Below are positions 8,401 through 16,621 of a stretch of DNA of 64,000 bases, piece by piece. Made by a program: the position numbers and the translations under genes. Origin of the DNA: Fructobacillus ficulneus. Its GTDB lineage: Bacteria; Bacillota; Bacilli; Lactobacillales; Lactobacillaceae. Every line of letters begins with the position of its first letter. The first letter of the stretch is position 1. The notes beneath the pieces were generated by a model. It had not been told where the DNA came from and searched no databases. It worked only from the letters and a program-made list of their open reading frames with translations. The DNA is taken from contig NZ_DF967986.1 of NCBI RefSeq assembly GCF_001047075.2, positions 142,445-206,444 on the forward strand. The letters are read 5' to 3'.

Positions 8401-8790
8401 ATGATAATCGGAATTGGTAATGACATGGAATCGATTAGCCGAATTGAAGGAGTTTTAAAACGGCGACCTAATTTCTTGTCAACAATCTTAACCCCAGCTG
8501 AAATGGCAGCAGCTGAAGAACGAACAGGTAGGCACTACCTGGAATTTGTGGCGGGTCGATTTTCGGCCAAAGAGGCGTATTCCAAAGCTCTTGGGACTGG
8601 AATTGGCAAGACTGTCTCATGGAAAAATATGACTTTACTCAATAACAAGGCAGGCCAGCCATTGATGCGTGTTGATGGTCAAAAAAATCGCATACTTGTT
8701 GCGATTACTCACAGTGGTGACTTTGTTAGCACAATTGTGGTAATTGAAAAGAAGCCTTGGTACCAGCGCGTCTTCAGAACTTTTATTTAA
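8401..8790 (+). CDS. acpS: Holo-[acyl-carrier-protein] synthase
   Basis: A 129-residue 4'-phosphopantetheinyl transferase of the AcpS type. The GIGNDMESISRIE start contains the metal-binding Asp, and the second signature FVAGRFSAKEAYSKALGTGIG contains the conserved Glu and Lys. It transfers phosphopantetheine from CoA to apo-ACP and apo-DltC, which fits its position between dlt and alr. No ribosome binding site is visible and the promoter suggests a leaderless transcript. It is followed by alr 16 bp downstream, the usual acpS-alr pair of Firmicutes. Confidence 0.95.
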   Translation: MIIGIGNDMESISRIEGVLKRRPNFLSTILTPAEMAAAEERTGRHYLEFVAGRFSAKEAYSKALGTGIGKTVSWKNMTLLNNKAGQPLMRVDGQKNRILVAITHSGDFVSTIVVIEKKPWYQRVFRTFI

Positions 8791-8806
8791 AGAAAAGAGA
8801 AGTAAG

Positions 8807-9946
8807 ATGGTTAAAAATGATTTGTTTTTTAAACGCGGTGCAGCCTTTTTTCGGTCGGAATCGGCCCTAGTACATAATGCTAAAACTATCATGGAACACG
8901 CCCATGCTACACGGCTAATTGCAGTTATTAAGGCAAACGCCTACGGCCACGGTGCGGTTTGGGCGGCTAATGTTTTGTCAAAAAAATTAGCAGTTCATGA
9001 TTTTGCAGTGGCGACTTTAGATGAGGGAATCACAGTACGTGAACAGTTATCAAGCCAACAAAATCAAATTTTATTATTAGGTGTTCAAAATCCGGCAATG
9101 GCTGATGTAATGGCCCAGCATGAATTATCAGTGGCAGTGGGATCGATGGACTGGCTTTTAACGGCTAAAAATCAGCTAGATCAAGTAGATAGCATTCAGC
9201 CACTAAAAATACACTTAGCCATCGATACAGGTATGGGACGAATGGGTGCTCGAACTAAGGAAGACTTATCTTCAATGTACGAGTTTGTATTGTCTGATTC
9301 AAAGTTTGAATTTGCCGGAGTCTTTACGCATTTTGCGACTGCAGATGATAATAACCAGGCTTATTATGATCAACAAAAGGCTGATTTCTTGGGAATGGTT
9401 AAGTCAGTTGGAATAGACGAAAGATATTGGCATTTAGCTAATTCCGGGTCGGCTCTTTACCATCAAAATGAAATTTATACGGACACGATTCGTGTCGGTG
9501 CGGCCCTTTACGGGTTTAATTCGGCTCACCCAGATAGGGAGACGATGGTTCCATTGCAGCCAGTGGGGGCTTTCCAGGGAAAGATTTGGTCGGTTCACAA
9601 ACTATTGGCAGGACAAGCAGTTTCATATGGAGCGACATATGTTGCCTCTGAAGACCAGTGGATTGGAACAGTTCCGGTTGGCTATGCAGATGGCTATCAC
9701 CGGAACCTTTCTGGAATGACAGTTTTAATCAATGGTCAGAGGCAAAAAGTTTTGGGAAGAGTTACAATGGACCAAATCATTGTTTCTTTGCCTGGACCGG
9801 TTGCACTGAATACTAATGTGACCCTATTCGGCACTGACGGCCAAGAAAAGATTAGTCTTGAGACTTTGGCTGACTACGGACAGACCATTCCACATGAAAT
9901 CTTGACAGAAATTGGAACGAGAATTCCTAGAGTTGATGTAGAATAA
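8807..9946 (+). CDS. alr: Alanine racemase
   Basis: A 379-residue PLP enzyme. The PLP-binding lysine is in VIKANAYGHGA and the catalytic Tyr in AVSYGATYVA; GMGRMGAR and RVGAALYG are also typical. It interconverts L- and D-Ala, feeding both peptidoglycan (Ddl) and the Dlt pathway. The frame is open further upstream to 8744, but the ATG at 8807 is preceded by AAGAGAAG and avoids a 47-bp overlap with acpS, so I take it as the start. The mazF gene follows. Confidence 0.96.
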   Translation: MVKNDLFFKRGAAFFRSESALVHNAKTIMEHAHATRLIAVIKANAYGHGAVWAANVLSKKLAVHDFAVATLDEGITVREQLSSQQNQILLLGVQNPAMADVMAQHELSVAVGSMDWLLTAKNQLDQVDSIQPLKIHLAIDTGMGRMGARTKEDLSSMYEFVLSDSKFEFAGVFTHFATADDNNQAYYDQQKADFLGMVKSVGIDERYWHLANSGSALYHQNEIYTDTIRVGAALYGFNSAHPDRETMVPLQPVGAFQGKIWSVHKLLAGQAVSYGATYVASEDQWIGTVPVGYADGYHRNLSGMTVLINGQRQKVLGRVTMDQIIVSLPGPVALNTNVTLFGTDGQEKISLETLADYGQTIPHEILTEIGTRIPRVDVE

Positions 9947-10005
9947 GGTCAGCAAGAAATTAAGTAGTAAAACGGGCGATATTGCCCATACATAAGAGGA
10001 TAAAC

Positions 10006-10371
10006 ATGACAGCAGATTACGAAAACGTTCGCCGCGGCGATGTTTTTTATGCCGACTTAAAACAAGGAATCGGTTCAGAACAATCCGGTTTAAGACCAGT
10101 TTTGGTTGTTCAAAATGATATTGGCAATCAAAATGCACCGACAACTATTGTTGTTGCAATCACTTCGAAGCTAGCTAAGCCAAAGTTACCAACACATATT
10201 GTCTTACCAGCTGAAGTGAGTGGAATTAAGCGTGATTCCATCATCCTAGCAGAACAAATTCGGACAATTGATAAGCATCGTCTGCGTGATCGGATTGCCC
10301 ACATAGATCAGCATTCTGCTCTTTTAAAGGGTGTTGCTAAGGCATTGAAGATCAGTGTTGGCTTAGGATAA
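10006..10371 (+). CDS. mazF: MazF/PemK family endoribonuclease toxin
   Basis: A 121-residue protein with the MazF core: RRGDVFYADL, GSEQSGLRPVLVVQND (the Arg and Ser/Glu of the active site), VVAITSK (catalytic Thr region) and a late KRDSIILAEQIRTIDK. It is a sequence-specific mRNA interferase family, close in length to B. subtilis NdoA. The ATG at 10006 has the ribosome binding site AGAGGA. In Bacillus the antitoxin gene lies directly upstream between alr and the toxin; here only 59 bp separate alr and mazF and no antitoxin-sized frame fits. Confidence 0.9.
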   Translation: MTADYENVRRGDVFYADLKQGIGSEQSGLRPVLVVQNDIGNQNAPTTIVVAITSKLAKPKLPTHIVLPAEVSGIKRDSIILAEQIRTIDKHRLRDRIAHIDQHSALLKGVAKALKISVGLG

Positions 10372-10405
10372 AATTGATGATTAGCTTTAATATGTCCTTA
10401 ATCTG

Positions 10406-10435
10406 TTGTTGCTAAAGTAATCGTATTGATACACT
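10406..10435 (+). promoter_or_regulatory. Candidate promoter of the two-component operon
   Basis: TTGTTG (10406-10411), an 18-nt spacer and TACACT (10430-10435) preceded by TG-A. It lies 36 bp upstream of the response regulator start, which has an AAAGGAGAAGG ribosome binding site. Confidence 0.4.
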
Positions 10436-10471
10436 GAGTAAAAAAGACGATGCGTCTAAAGGAGAAGGTAA

Positions 10472-11170
10472 ATGGCCAAAGCAATTAAAATTTTATTAAT
10501 TGAAGATGATCAAAACCTGGCTGATAATATCGTCGGTTTTTTGGAAGATTTTGCTGATGTAACAGCTGTCACTGACGGTTTAGATGGTGAATACGAAGGG
10601 AAAGAAGTCCCTTATGATTTGATTATTTCTGATTTAATGCTTCCGGGTGAAAACGGTTTAGAGATTATTAAACATTTGCGTGAAGATAAGGTTGATACAC
10701 CAGTTTTAATACTGACAGCTAAAGCTTCATTAGATGATAAAATTGAAGGCTTTAACGTTGGAGCAGATGACTATTTGACTAAGCCCTTTCACCGTGAAGA
10801 ACTCTTGGTTCGTGTCAAGGCTCTTTTGCGTCGAACTGGCGTTTATTCGGAAGATAATACCATCACAGTTGGTGAACTCACGATTAACTTAGAAAATCGT
10901 GGCGTTCAAGTCCACGGTCAAAGTGTTAAGTTGGTTGGTAAAGAGTTTGATATTTTAACCTACTTGGGACAAAATAAAAACATCATTGTGACCCGTGATC
11001 AAATTTTTGACCGAGTATGGGGAATCGATTCAGATACAACGATCAACGTTGTTAATATTTATTTGAATAATTTACGACGGAAACTGGAATCCGTTGGGCA
11101 GGGAGGATTAATTAAGACACTCCGTAACATCGGCTTTATTCTTGAGGTGCCGGATGCCAAGACTGATTAA
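10472..11170 (+). CDS. ciaR: OmpR-family response regulator, CiaR-like
   Basis: A 232-residue regulator with a receiver domain (about 1-120): acidic pocket LIEDDQN, phospho-acceptor Asp in LIISDLMLPGENG, Thr in LILTAKA and Lys in LTKPF. A winged-helix DNA-binding domain follows, ending TLRNIGFIL. The highest resemblance I recognise is to CiaR of streptococci. The operon context supports this: the partner kinase overlaps it by 17 bp and an HtrA protease gene, a classic CiaR target, follows directly. The exact ortholog name is inference. Confidence 0.8.
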   Translation: MAKAIKILLIEDDQNLADNIVGFLEDFADVTAVTDGLDGEYEGKEVPYDLIISDLMLPGENGLEIIKHLREDKVDTPVLILTAKASLDDKIEGFNVGADDYLTKPFHREELLVRVKALLRRTGVYSEDNTITVGELTINLENRGVQVHGQSVKLVGKEFDILTYLGQNKNIIVTRDQIFDRVWGIDSDTTINVVNIYLNNLRRKLESVGQGGLIKTLRNIGFILEVPDAKTD

Positions 11171-12470
11171 TCGTAAACAACAAATTGATAATTTTTCGAC
11201 CTTAGCCCTTGGTTTATTAGTAATTTTCGGTTTTTTAGCTGGAGTTATTTTTTGGGTTTATACCTTTACTATCTACAACAGTTCAGACCGCGTTATCAAT
11301 CAATACGTTGAGTACTACCAACAAAATAATTGGCTTAATGATAACGGCTTAAAAATTCAAAAAAGTTCAAATGGCGGTGATTTTCGTCGAATGCCTGAAG
11401 ATTATCGAGGTAACTTTGTTTATTTTGATGACAAGGGAAAACAAATTGAAAATGCTAATCCCAATAACGGGTCTAAGACTGTTGTCACTCGGCGATTAGG
11501 GGTGAAATTTGATAAGAGCGACTTGGACATTGCACCACGAACCATTCATGTTAATAAAACCTATCTGCGGGTAGTTGCAGTAAAGTTCAAAGCCAATACT
11601 GTTCTTGTACCGGATGGTCAGGGGTTGAAACCGGCGACTTATGGCTACGTCTATGTCGATGTAACGGATACGGTTTTGAATTTGAAAAAGTTCCAAGATG
11701 TGATGTTATGGTCCTTTGTATCAGCGTTCATTTTCGCGCTGTTCTTTGCCTTTTTCATTGCTCGTCAAAGTATGAAGCCAATCTTAAAGGCTTGGGACCA
11801 ACAGCAGGACTTTGTCAATAATGCCGCTCACGAATTAAGGACGCCAATGTCAGTTATTCAGGGGAAGCTGGAAACAATGTTAACGAAGCCTGCAGACTCA
11901 ATTCGAGATCAGTCCGAAGCAATTATATTGTCACTGTCCGAAGTTCGTCGGCTAAATTCGTTAACGAACAATATGTTAACTCTGGCAAAAACAGGGTCAA
12001 ACATGACTACGATTGAAAAAGAAAAAACGGATTTGAACAAATTTTTGCCCCAAATCATGTCACCATATATTGAAATGGGTGAAATTTCAGATAAGAACGT
12101 CCAAATCAAAAATCTTGTTAAACAACCTGTTTTTCTTGACCAAAAACGTATTCATCAATTGTTAGTTTTGCTAATGGATAATGCCCTGAAGTATTCTGAT
12201 GAGGGAGCTAGTGTCTTAGTGACGGCCGTTGTCGAAAAACGCCGGTTAATATTATCCGTAGCGGACACGGGCCGTGGCATTTCTGCCGATGCAAAAAAGC
12301 ATATCTTTGACCGTTTTTATCGTGAGGATAAGACCGGAAACCGTGAAACTGGTGGAACTGGCCTTGGGCTGTCAATTGCTGAGTGGATAGTCGCTGCTCA
12401 TAATGGTAAGATTACCGTAAGTGACAATGAACCACACGGAACAATTTTTAAGATTTCTTTGCCATTGTAG
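11154..12470 (+). CDS. ciaH: Sensor histidine kinase, CiaH-like
   Basis: A 439-residue membrane kinase with two transmembrane helices (about 15-38 and 180-204) flanking an extracytoplasmic sensor domain of about 140 residues. The H-box is FVNNAAHELRTPMS, the N-box LLMDNALKYS, G1 VADTGRGIS and G2 GGTGLGLSI. The ATG at 11154 lies inside the regulator gene and has GAGGTG nine bases upstream, so translation is coupled. An in-frame TTG at 11142 is less likely. It phosphorylates the upstream response regulator; the signal is unknown. Confidence 0.85.
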   Translation: MPRLINRKQQIDNFSTLALGLLVIFGFLAGVIFWVYTFTIYNSSDRVINQYVEYYQQNNWLNDNGLKIQKSSNGGDFRRMPEDYRGNFVYFDDKGKQIENANPNNGSKTVVTRRLGVKFDKSDLDIAPRTIHVNKTYLRVVAVKFKANTVLVPDGQGLKPATYGYVYVDVTDTVLNLKKFQDVMLWSFVSAFIFALFFAFFIARQSMKPILKAWDQQQDFVNNAAHELRTPMSVIQGKLETMLTKPADSIRDQSEAIILSLSEVRRLNSLTNNMLTLAKTGSNMTTIEKEKTDLNKFLPQIMSPYIEMGEISDKNVQIKNLVKQPVFLDQKRIHQLLVLLMDNALKYSDEGASVLVTAVVEKRRLILSVADTGRGISADAKKHIFDRFYREDKTGNRETGGTGLGLSIAEWIVAAHNGKITVSDNEPHGTIFKISLPL

Positions 12471-12511
12471 GTTTTGAAGACTAAAAATACAGTAGGAAGG
12501 TAAAGCGACAA

Positions 12512-13369
12512 ATGATTTTTAGAAGAAGGCATGCCTTAGCAATTATCATGGCCATGGCTTTTACAATTGGAGCTATCCTTGTTTGGGCTGGGTCATTACC
12601 AAATTCGTGGTATCAGGACAAACTGTCACAAGCCACACATACTAATGCAGCTGGGACAGCAACTGTTGCGGCGACAGCCTATAAAAGTTCTGACCAAGCG
12701 ATTGCGGCCTATAATCAAGTGAAAGATTCTGTTGTTACAGTTCAGAACTTGCAAAAGTCAGCCTCATTGGATGATGGGGTTTCTGCTTTTGATAATCAAA
12801 ACAAAGATAAGCAACAAACTGATTATCAAACGGCTTCTCAAGGTTCGGGAGTTGTTGTTAAGATTAATAATGGCACTGCAAATGTCGTGACTAATAATCA
12901 CGTCATTGAGGGGTCTGATAGTATTCAAGTCGTTGATGCTAATGGCCAAAAAGCAGAGGCAAAAGTGATTAAGGTTGATGCTGCTAAAGATTTAGCGCTG
13001 ATTCAGGTTAAATCAACAGCCTTTAAGCAGGTTGCTAAATTTGCAGATAGTAGCACTCTTAAATCCGGACAACAAATTATGGCGCTTGGTTCCCCACTAG
13101 GAACGGCCTATGCATCAACTATGACAAAGGGGATAATTTCTGCCCCAAGTCGTAACTTGACGGCTGCTCAAACCAATAACCAAAGTATTCAAGTTATTCA
13201 AACGGATGCTGCCATTAACCCAGGTAATTCGGGTGGCGCATTGATTAACCTAGACGGTGAAGTGGTTGGAATCAGTTCGGCAAAGATTTCGGCTAGTGCT
13301 GCCGATACGACGATTGAGGGAATGGGTTTTGCCATTCCATCTAATACCGTGGCAGCCTTTCTTAAATAA
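12512..13369 (+). CDS. htrA: HtrA/DegP-like serine protease lacking a PDZ domain
   Basis: A 285-residue protein with an N-terminal membrane anchor (about 8-27), a low-complexity linker and a trypsin-like domain. The catalytic triad is His130 (TNNHVIEG), Asp160 (KDLALIQV) and Ser240 (NPGNSGGAL). The protein stops right after GMGFAIPSNTVAAFLK, the point where a PDZ domain normally starts, so it is about 100 residues shorter than typical HtrA. A terminator follows at once and no PDZ remnant is visible downstream. It lies 41 bp after the histidine kinase, probably in one operon, which suggests envelope-stress control. Confidence 0.9.
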   Translation: MIFRRRHALAIIMAMAFTIGAILVWAGSLPNSWYQDKLSQATHTNAAGTATVAATAYKSSDQAIAAYNQVKDSVVTVQNLQKSASLDDGVSAFDNQNKDKQQTDYQTASQGSGVVVKINNGTANVVTNNHVIEGSDSIQVVDANGQKAEAKVIKVDAAKDLALIQVKSTAFKQVAKFADSSTLKSGQQIMALGSPLGTAYASTMTKGIISAPSRNLTAAQTNNQSIQVIQTDAAINPGNSGGALINLDGEVVGISSAKISASAADTTIEGMGFAIPSNTVAAFLK

Positions 13370-13382
13370 AATCAAATGAAAA

Positions 13383-13408
13383 GACGAGCTATTCAGCTCG
13401 CCTTTTTT
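13383..13408 (+). terminator. Intrinsic terminator after htrA
   Basis: Stem CGAGCT / AGCTCG with an ATTC loop and the tail CCTTTTTT, 13 bp after the htrA stop codon. Confidence 0.85.
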
Positions 13409-13427
13409 GTTAGAATGTAATTAGGAT

Positions 13428-13757
13428 TTACTTTAAGGTATTGGCATACCAATCTTCAACTTGCTTTGGAGCCAAACGTTCTCCATGGCCAATTTGGTCT
13501 ACTTTTTCACCATCAATAAATAGGACAAATGATGGAATGCCACGAAGACCATACTTTTTAGCAACTTCTAAGTTGTCATCGCGGTTGGCATCAATCCAAC
13601 CAGCACTTTTAGTAACTTCGTCTTTGATGTTTTGCACAAATGGCTTGATAACTTTGCAGTCACCACACCAGTCTGCTGACAAGAACATGAGCTGTCGGCC
13701 GGGTTGGTCAATAAAGCTTTGAATCTCTTCATCTGTGTGTTTTTCTTCGTGGTACAT
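13428..13757 (-). CDS. Thioredoxin-family protein with WCGDC active site
   Basis: A 109-residue thioredoxin-fold protein with the active site SADWCGDCKVIKPF and the cis-Pro loop RGIPSFVLF. The CGDC dipeptide differs from CGPC of main thioredoxins and occurs in a group of lactic acid bacterial thioredoxin-like proteins. No signal peptide is seen, so it is cytoplasmic, and thiol-disulfide exchange is expected. The ATG at 13757 has a strong GGAGGTC site. The frame is open further upstream, but that part lies beyond the promoter and overlaps the divergent gene. Confidence 0.88.
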   Translation of the reverse strand: MYHEEKHTDEEIQSFIDQPGRQLMFLSADWCGDCKVIKPFVQNIKDEVTKSAGWIDANRDDNLEVAKKYGLRGIPSFVLFIDGEKVDQIGHGERLAPKQVEDWYANTLK

Positions 13758-13781
13758 GATTGACCTCCAATCTTTTGACTT

Positions 13782-13790
13782 AGTATAGCA
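13782..13790 (-). promoter_or_regulatory. Extended -10 promoter of the thioredoxin-like gene
   Basis: On the minus strand the sequence reads TGC-TATACT, 25 bp before the start codon. Confidence 0.6.
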
Positions 13791-13852
13791 TATTCGACTC
13801 AAAAATAAAATTGGACTAGTTGTAATTTTAGGACAGTAAAGGATAAAAGATA

Positions 13853-14605
13853 ATGACATTGATTCATAATTTCTACAAAGATTACCAACCAATCGTCTCA
13901 CAAGAACGAATAAAGTCAGAAGCATTATTTCAACAAGGCGAACCAGCTGGACGACGGGTCTCTTATCAATCATTGGTAAACCACAGCCAGGACCAAGAAG
14001 GATTTAAGACCTTGGTTGAATATGCTGATGAGATGCAAAAGCAAAGTCAACAACCCGTGCTCTTTCATTTACGGGCTGGGGATGTTACCCCCACTAATTT
14101 AGTTCAAACAATGACGATGTTTAGAGAACACGGACTAGAAAACTTACTAATTATTTCTGGTGATCAGATGCGGCTGGCAGATGGTTATTCATCAGCCATC
14201 TCATTATTAGAGGCAGTTCAGGTGGCTGAGATTACTGGTTTTGATTTGGCAGCGACGCTCGACGTCAACCAGGTCAAGACGCAGGGATTAAAGGCAGTTG
14301 TTCAACAGGCGTTAGCCAAGGAGGGGGCCGGGGCAAAAGTTCTGATAACGCAGGTCTTTTTCCACATTGAAGACTTCTTACTTGTTCAAGATGCACTCCG
14401 AGAAGCCCAGTCGAAAGTATCATTAGTAGCGGGTATTATGGAGAACCCGAATCCGAAACAACTGGCTTGGGTAAAAAATGTTTTACACGGTGAGGTACCA
14501 GAGGAATGGTTACAAGATCCTGTCCAGGAGACGAACCGCTTAGTTGCGGCTTTAACAGCCCATCAAGCCGCGGGAATTCATTACTTCGCTCAACCGAAAA
14601 ATTAA
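13853..14605 (+). CDS. Methylenetetrahydrofolate reductase-like protein (MetF family), divergent
   Basis: A 250-residue protein that matches the MetF barrel in its second half: LLIISGDQM (Asp of the LRGD motif), then AGAKVLITQVFFHIEDF and a PGI-like VAGIMENPNPKQ. MetF reduces methylene-THF to methyl-THF with FAD. The N-terminal FEFFPP motif with the catalytic Glu of E. coli MetF is not present; the corresponding segment reads NFYKDYQPIVSQERIK. The protein is also shorter than the usual 280-300 residues. It is either a divergent reductase or a family member with another folate or flavin role. No methionine synthesis gene is nearby. Confidence 0.6.
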   Translation: MTLIHNFYKDYQPIVSQERIKSEALFQQGEPAGRRVSYQSLVNHSQDQEGFKTLVEYADEMQKQSQQPVLFHLRAGDVTPTNLVQTMTMFREHGLENLLIISGDQMRLADGYSSAISLLEAVQVAEITGFDLAATLDVNQVKTQGLKAVVQQALAKEGAGAKVLITQVFFHIEDFLLVQDALREAQSKVSLVAGIMENPNPKQLAWVKNVLHGEVPEEWLQDPVQETNRLVAALTAHQAAGIHYFAQPKN

Positions 14606-14612
14606 AAACGTG

Positions 14613-14667
14613 AGCATAAGTGACCAATTCGCTCGACAAATTTGTTACTTATGCTATTTTTCTTTTT
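14613..14667 (+). terminator. Intrinsic terminator after the MetF-like gene
   Basis: AGCATAAGT / ACTTATGCT form a 9-bp stem around a 25-nt loop, followed by ATTTTTCTTTTTTT. The long loop lowers certainty. Confidence 0.6.
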
Positions 14668-14723
14668 TTATTAGGTCTTTCGGTGTACAATTGATTGATT
14701 ATTACAGACGACGGAGAACACTT

Positions 14724-16568
14724 ATGTTACGAAATTTGAAGCGGATTTTAATTGGTAAACCGCTGAAAACACTGGAAGCATCTGACCAAGCCTTATCAAA
14801 ATCAAAGGCACTGGCTTTGCTGTCTTCTGATGCTCTTTCTTCAGTAGCTTACGGGACGGAGTCGATTACGGCCGTTTTGTTGGCTGGTGGGGCAGTAGCC
14901 CTCTGGTTACAGCTACCGATTGCATTGTTAATATTATTCTTATTGGCTGCGATTGTTTTGTCATACCGGCAAATCATCCATGCCTATCCAAATGGTGGAG
15001 GGGCCTACACGGTGGCTAGCACCAATTGGGGGCCCAAGGTTGGCTTGGTAGCTGGGGGATCACTCTTAGTTGACTATATGCTAACGGTGGCTGTTTCGGC
15101 TTCCGCTGCTGCTGATGCCATTACTGCGGCCGTCCCATCATTACTATCGTTGGCTGTTCCAATTTCTATTATCATTATTTGTATTTTGACCACGATGAAC
15201 CTGCGCGGATTGCGTGAATCAGCCAACTTCTTGATGGTGCCCGTTTACTTCTTTATCGTGGTGATGGCAATTACGGTCTTTTACGGTCTCTATCAAGCGG
15301 CGACTGGTGCGATTCCGATGCACGCAGCAGCTAAAATCGGAACTGATTTTTCAGGCTTGACGATCATCTTCTTCTTGCGGGCCTTTTCATCTGGTTCATC
15401 TTCATTGACCGGAGTGGAAGCAATTTCCAATGCCGTACCAAACTTTAAGGCACCAAAGGAGAAGCACGCCGCCAGTACCTTGACGATGATGGCTTTGATT
15501 TTAGCAACTTTCTTTATGGGGATTACTTTCCTTTCTTATTGGTATGGAATTCGACCAAACGGCCATTCAACAGTCTTGTCGCAAATTGCCGCAATTACTT
15601 ATGGTGGTCATGGCTTTTTCTTTTACCTCGTCCAAGTTGCGACTGCTTTGATTTTGGCTGTGGCTGCTAATACCGGCTTTTCCGCCTTTCCCGTTTTGGC
15701 CGTTAACTTGGCCAAGGATAAGTACTTACCACACCTCTTTATGGACCAAGGTGATCGGTTGGGCTATTCCAATGGAATTTTGTCGCTTTCAATGGGAGCT
15801 ATCATTTTAACGATGATTTTCCATGGCTCGACGGATGCTTTGATTCCTTTATATGCTGTTGGTGTCTTCGTACCTTTTACCTTGTCACAATCAGGGATGA
15901 TTATTCACTGGTCTCGTTTACGACCAAAGTTTTGGTGGGCCAAGGCCACGATTAACTTTATTGGGGCCTTTATGTCTGCTAGCTTGGTGGTAGTTTTGTT
16001 TGCTACCCGTTTGGCTCACGTCTGGCCTTACTTGATTATTATGCCAATCGTCATTACGATTTTCTTGAAAATTAAGCAGCACTATACGTCCATTTCCAAG
16101 CAGCTTCGCTTGCAAGCTTTGGATAAGGTTGATCATGAACGACAACGCTATGAAGGGTCAACAGCGATTGTTTTGGTATCTAACCTGACCCAGGTGACGG
16201 CCGAAGCGATTGATTACGCCGATTCGATTGCCGACCAGGTCGTGGCGATGCACGTTTCCTTTGATATTAATCCAGAAAAGGAAGCAAAGATTGCTAAGCA
16301 ATTTGCCGACAATTTCCCGGATGTGCGCTACGTTGATGTTCATTCGGCTTATCGATCAATCGCTAAGCCAGTGATTGGTTTTGTCACTAAGGTCTCCAAG
16401 CAGTCTGAAAAAATTAACTACTCAACGACGGTTATTTTGCCTCAGTTCGTACCGAAGAAGCCTTGGCAGCATATTCTGCATAACCAATCTTCTCTGAGGT
16501 TGAAGGCCGCCTTGTCGGCGATGGATAACATCTCAATTTCAACTTACTATTACCATTTATCAGAATAA
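14724..16568 (+). CDS. kimA: KimA-type potassium importer (APC superfamily)
   Basis: A 614-residue protein with about 12 transmembrane helices and a cytoplasmic C-terminal domain of about 140 residues of the universal-stress-like kind. The N-terminal segment KALALLSSDALSSVAYGTES is characteristic of the KimA/YdaO group. Members are proton-coupled high-affinity K+ importers, and in several Firmicutes they are inhibited by c-di-AMP. The ATG at 14724 has ACGGAGAA upstream; the longer frame starting at 14610 would run through the preceding terminator. No ydaO-type riboswitch fits in the 118-bp upstream gap. A c-di-AMP-binding CbpB homolog is encoded at 35.3 kb. Confidence 0.8.
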   Translation: MLRNLKRILIGKPLKTLEASDQALSKSKALALLSSDALSSVAYGTESITAVLLAGGAVALWLQLPIALLILFLLAAIVLSYRQIIHAYPNGGGAYTVASTNWGPKVGLVAGGSLLVDYMLTVAVSASAAADAITAAVPSLLSLAVPISIIIICILTTMNLRGLRESANFLMVPVYFFIVVMAITVFYGLYQAATGAIPMHAAAKIGTDFSGLTIIFFLRAFSSGSSSLTGVEAISNAVPNFKAPKEKHAASTLTMMALILATFFMGITFLSYWYGIRPNGHSTVLSQIAAITYGGHGFFFYLVQVATALILAVAANTGFSAFPVLAVNLAKDKYLPHLFMDQGDRLGYSNGILSLSMGAIILTMIFHGSTDALIPLYAVGVFVPFTLSQSGMIIHWSRLRPKFWWAKATINFIGAFMSASLVVVLFATRLAHVWPYLIIMPIVITIFLKIKQHYTSISKQLRLQALDKVDHERQRYEGSTAIVLVSNLTQVTAEAIDYADSIADQVVAMHVSFDINPEKEAKIAKQFADNFPDVRYVDVHSAYRSIAKPVIGFVTKVSKQSEKINYSTTVILPQFVPKKPWQHILHNQSSLRLKAALSAMDNISISTYYYHLSE

Positions 16569-16571
16569 GTA

Positions 16572-16604
16572 AAAAGCGTCGACCTCATAGAGGTCGGCGC
16601 TTTT
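16572..16604. terminator. Bidirectional terminator between kimA and gatD
   Basis: AAAAGCGTCGACCT - CATAG - AGGTCGGCGCTTTT, 14 bp with G-T wobble, T-tracts on both strands, located between convergent genes. Confidence 0.9.
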
Positions 16605-16621
16605 GATTTGTCATTATAAAT

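Noticed and set aside
13370-13427. Frameshifted PDZ domain after htrA
   Set aside because: The 58 bp to the next gene hold a terminator and no PDZ-like codons in any frame.
14610-14723. N-terminal extension or c-di-AMP riboswitch upstream of kimA
   Set aside because: The open frame runs through a terminator and lacks a start signal; the gap is too short and has no ydaO-type conserved core.
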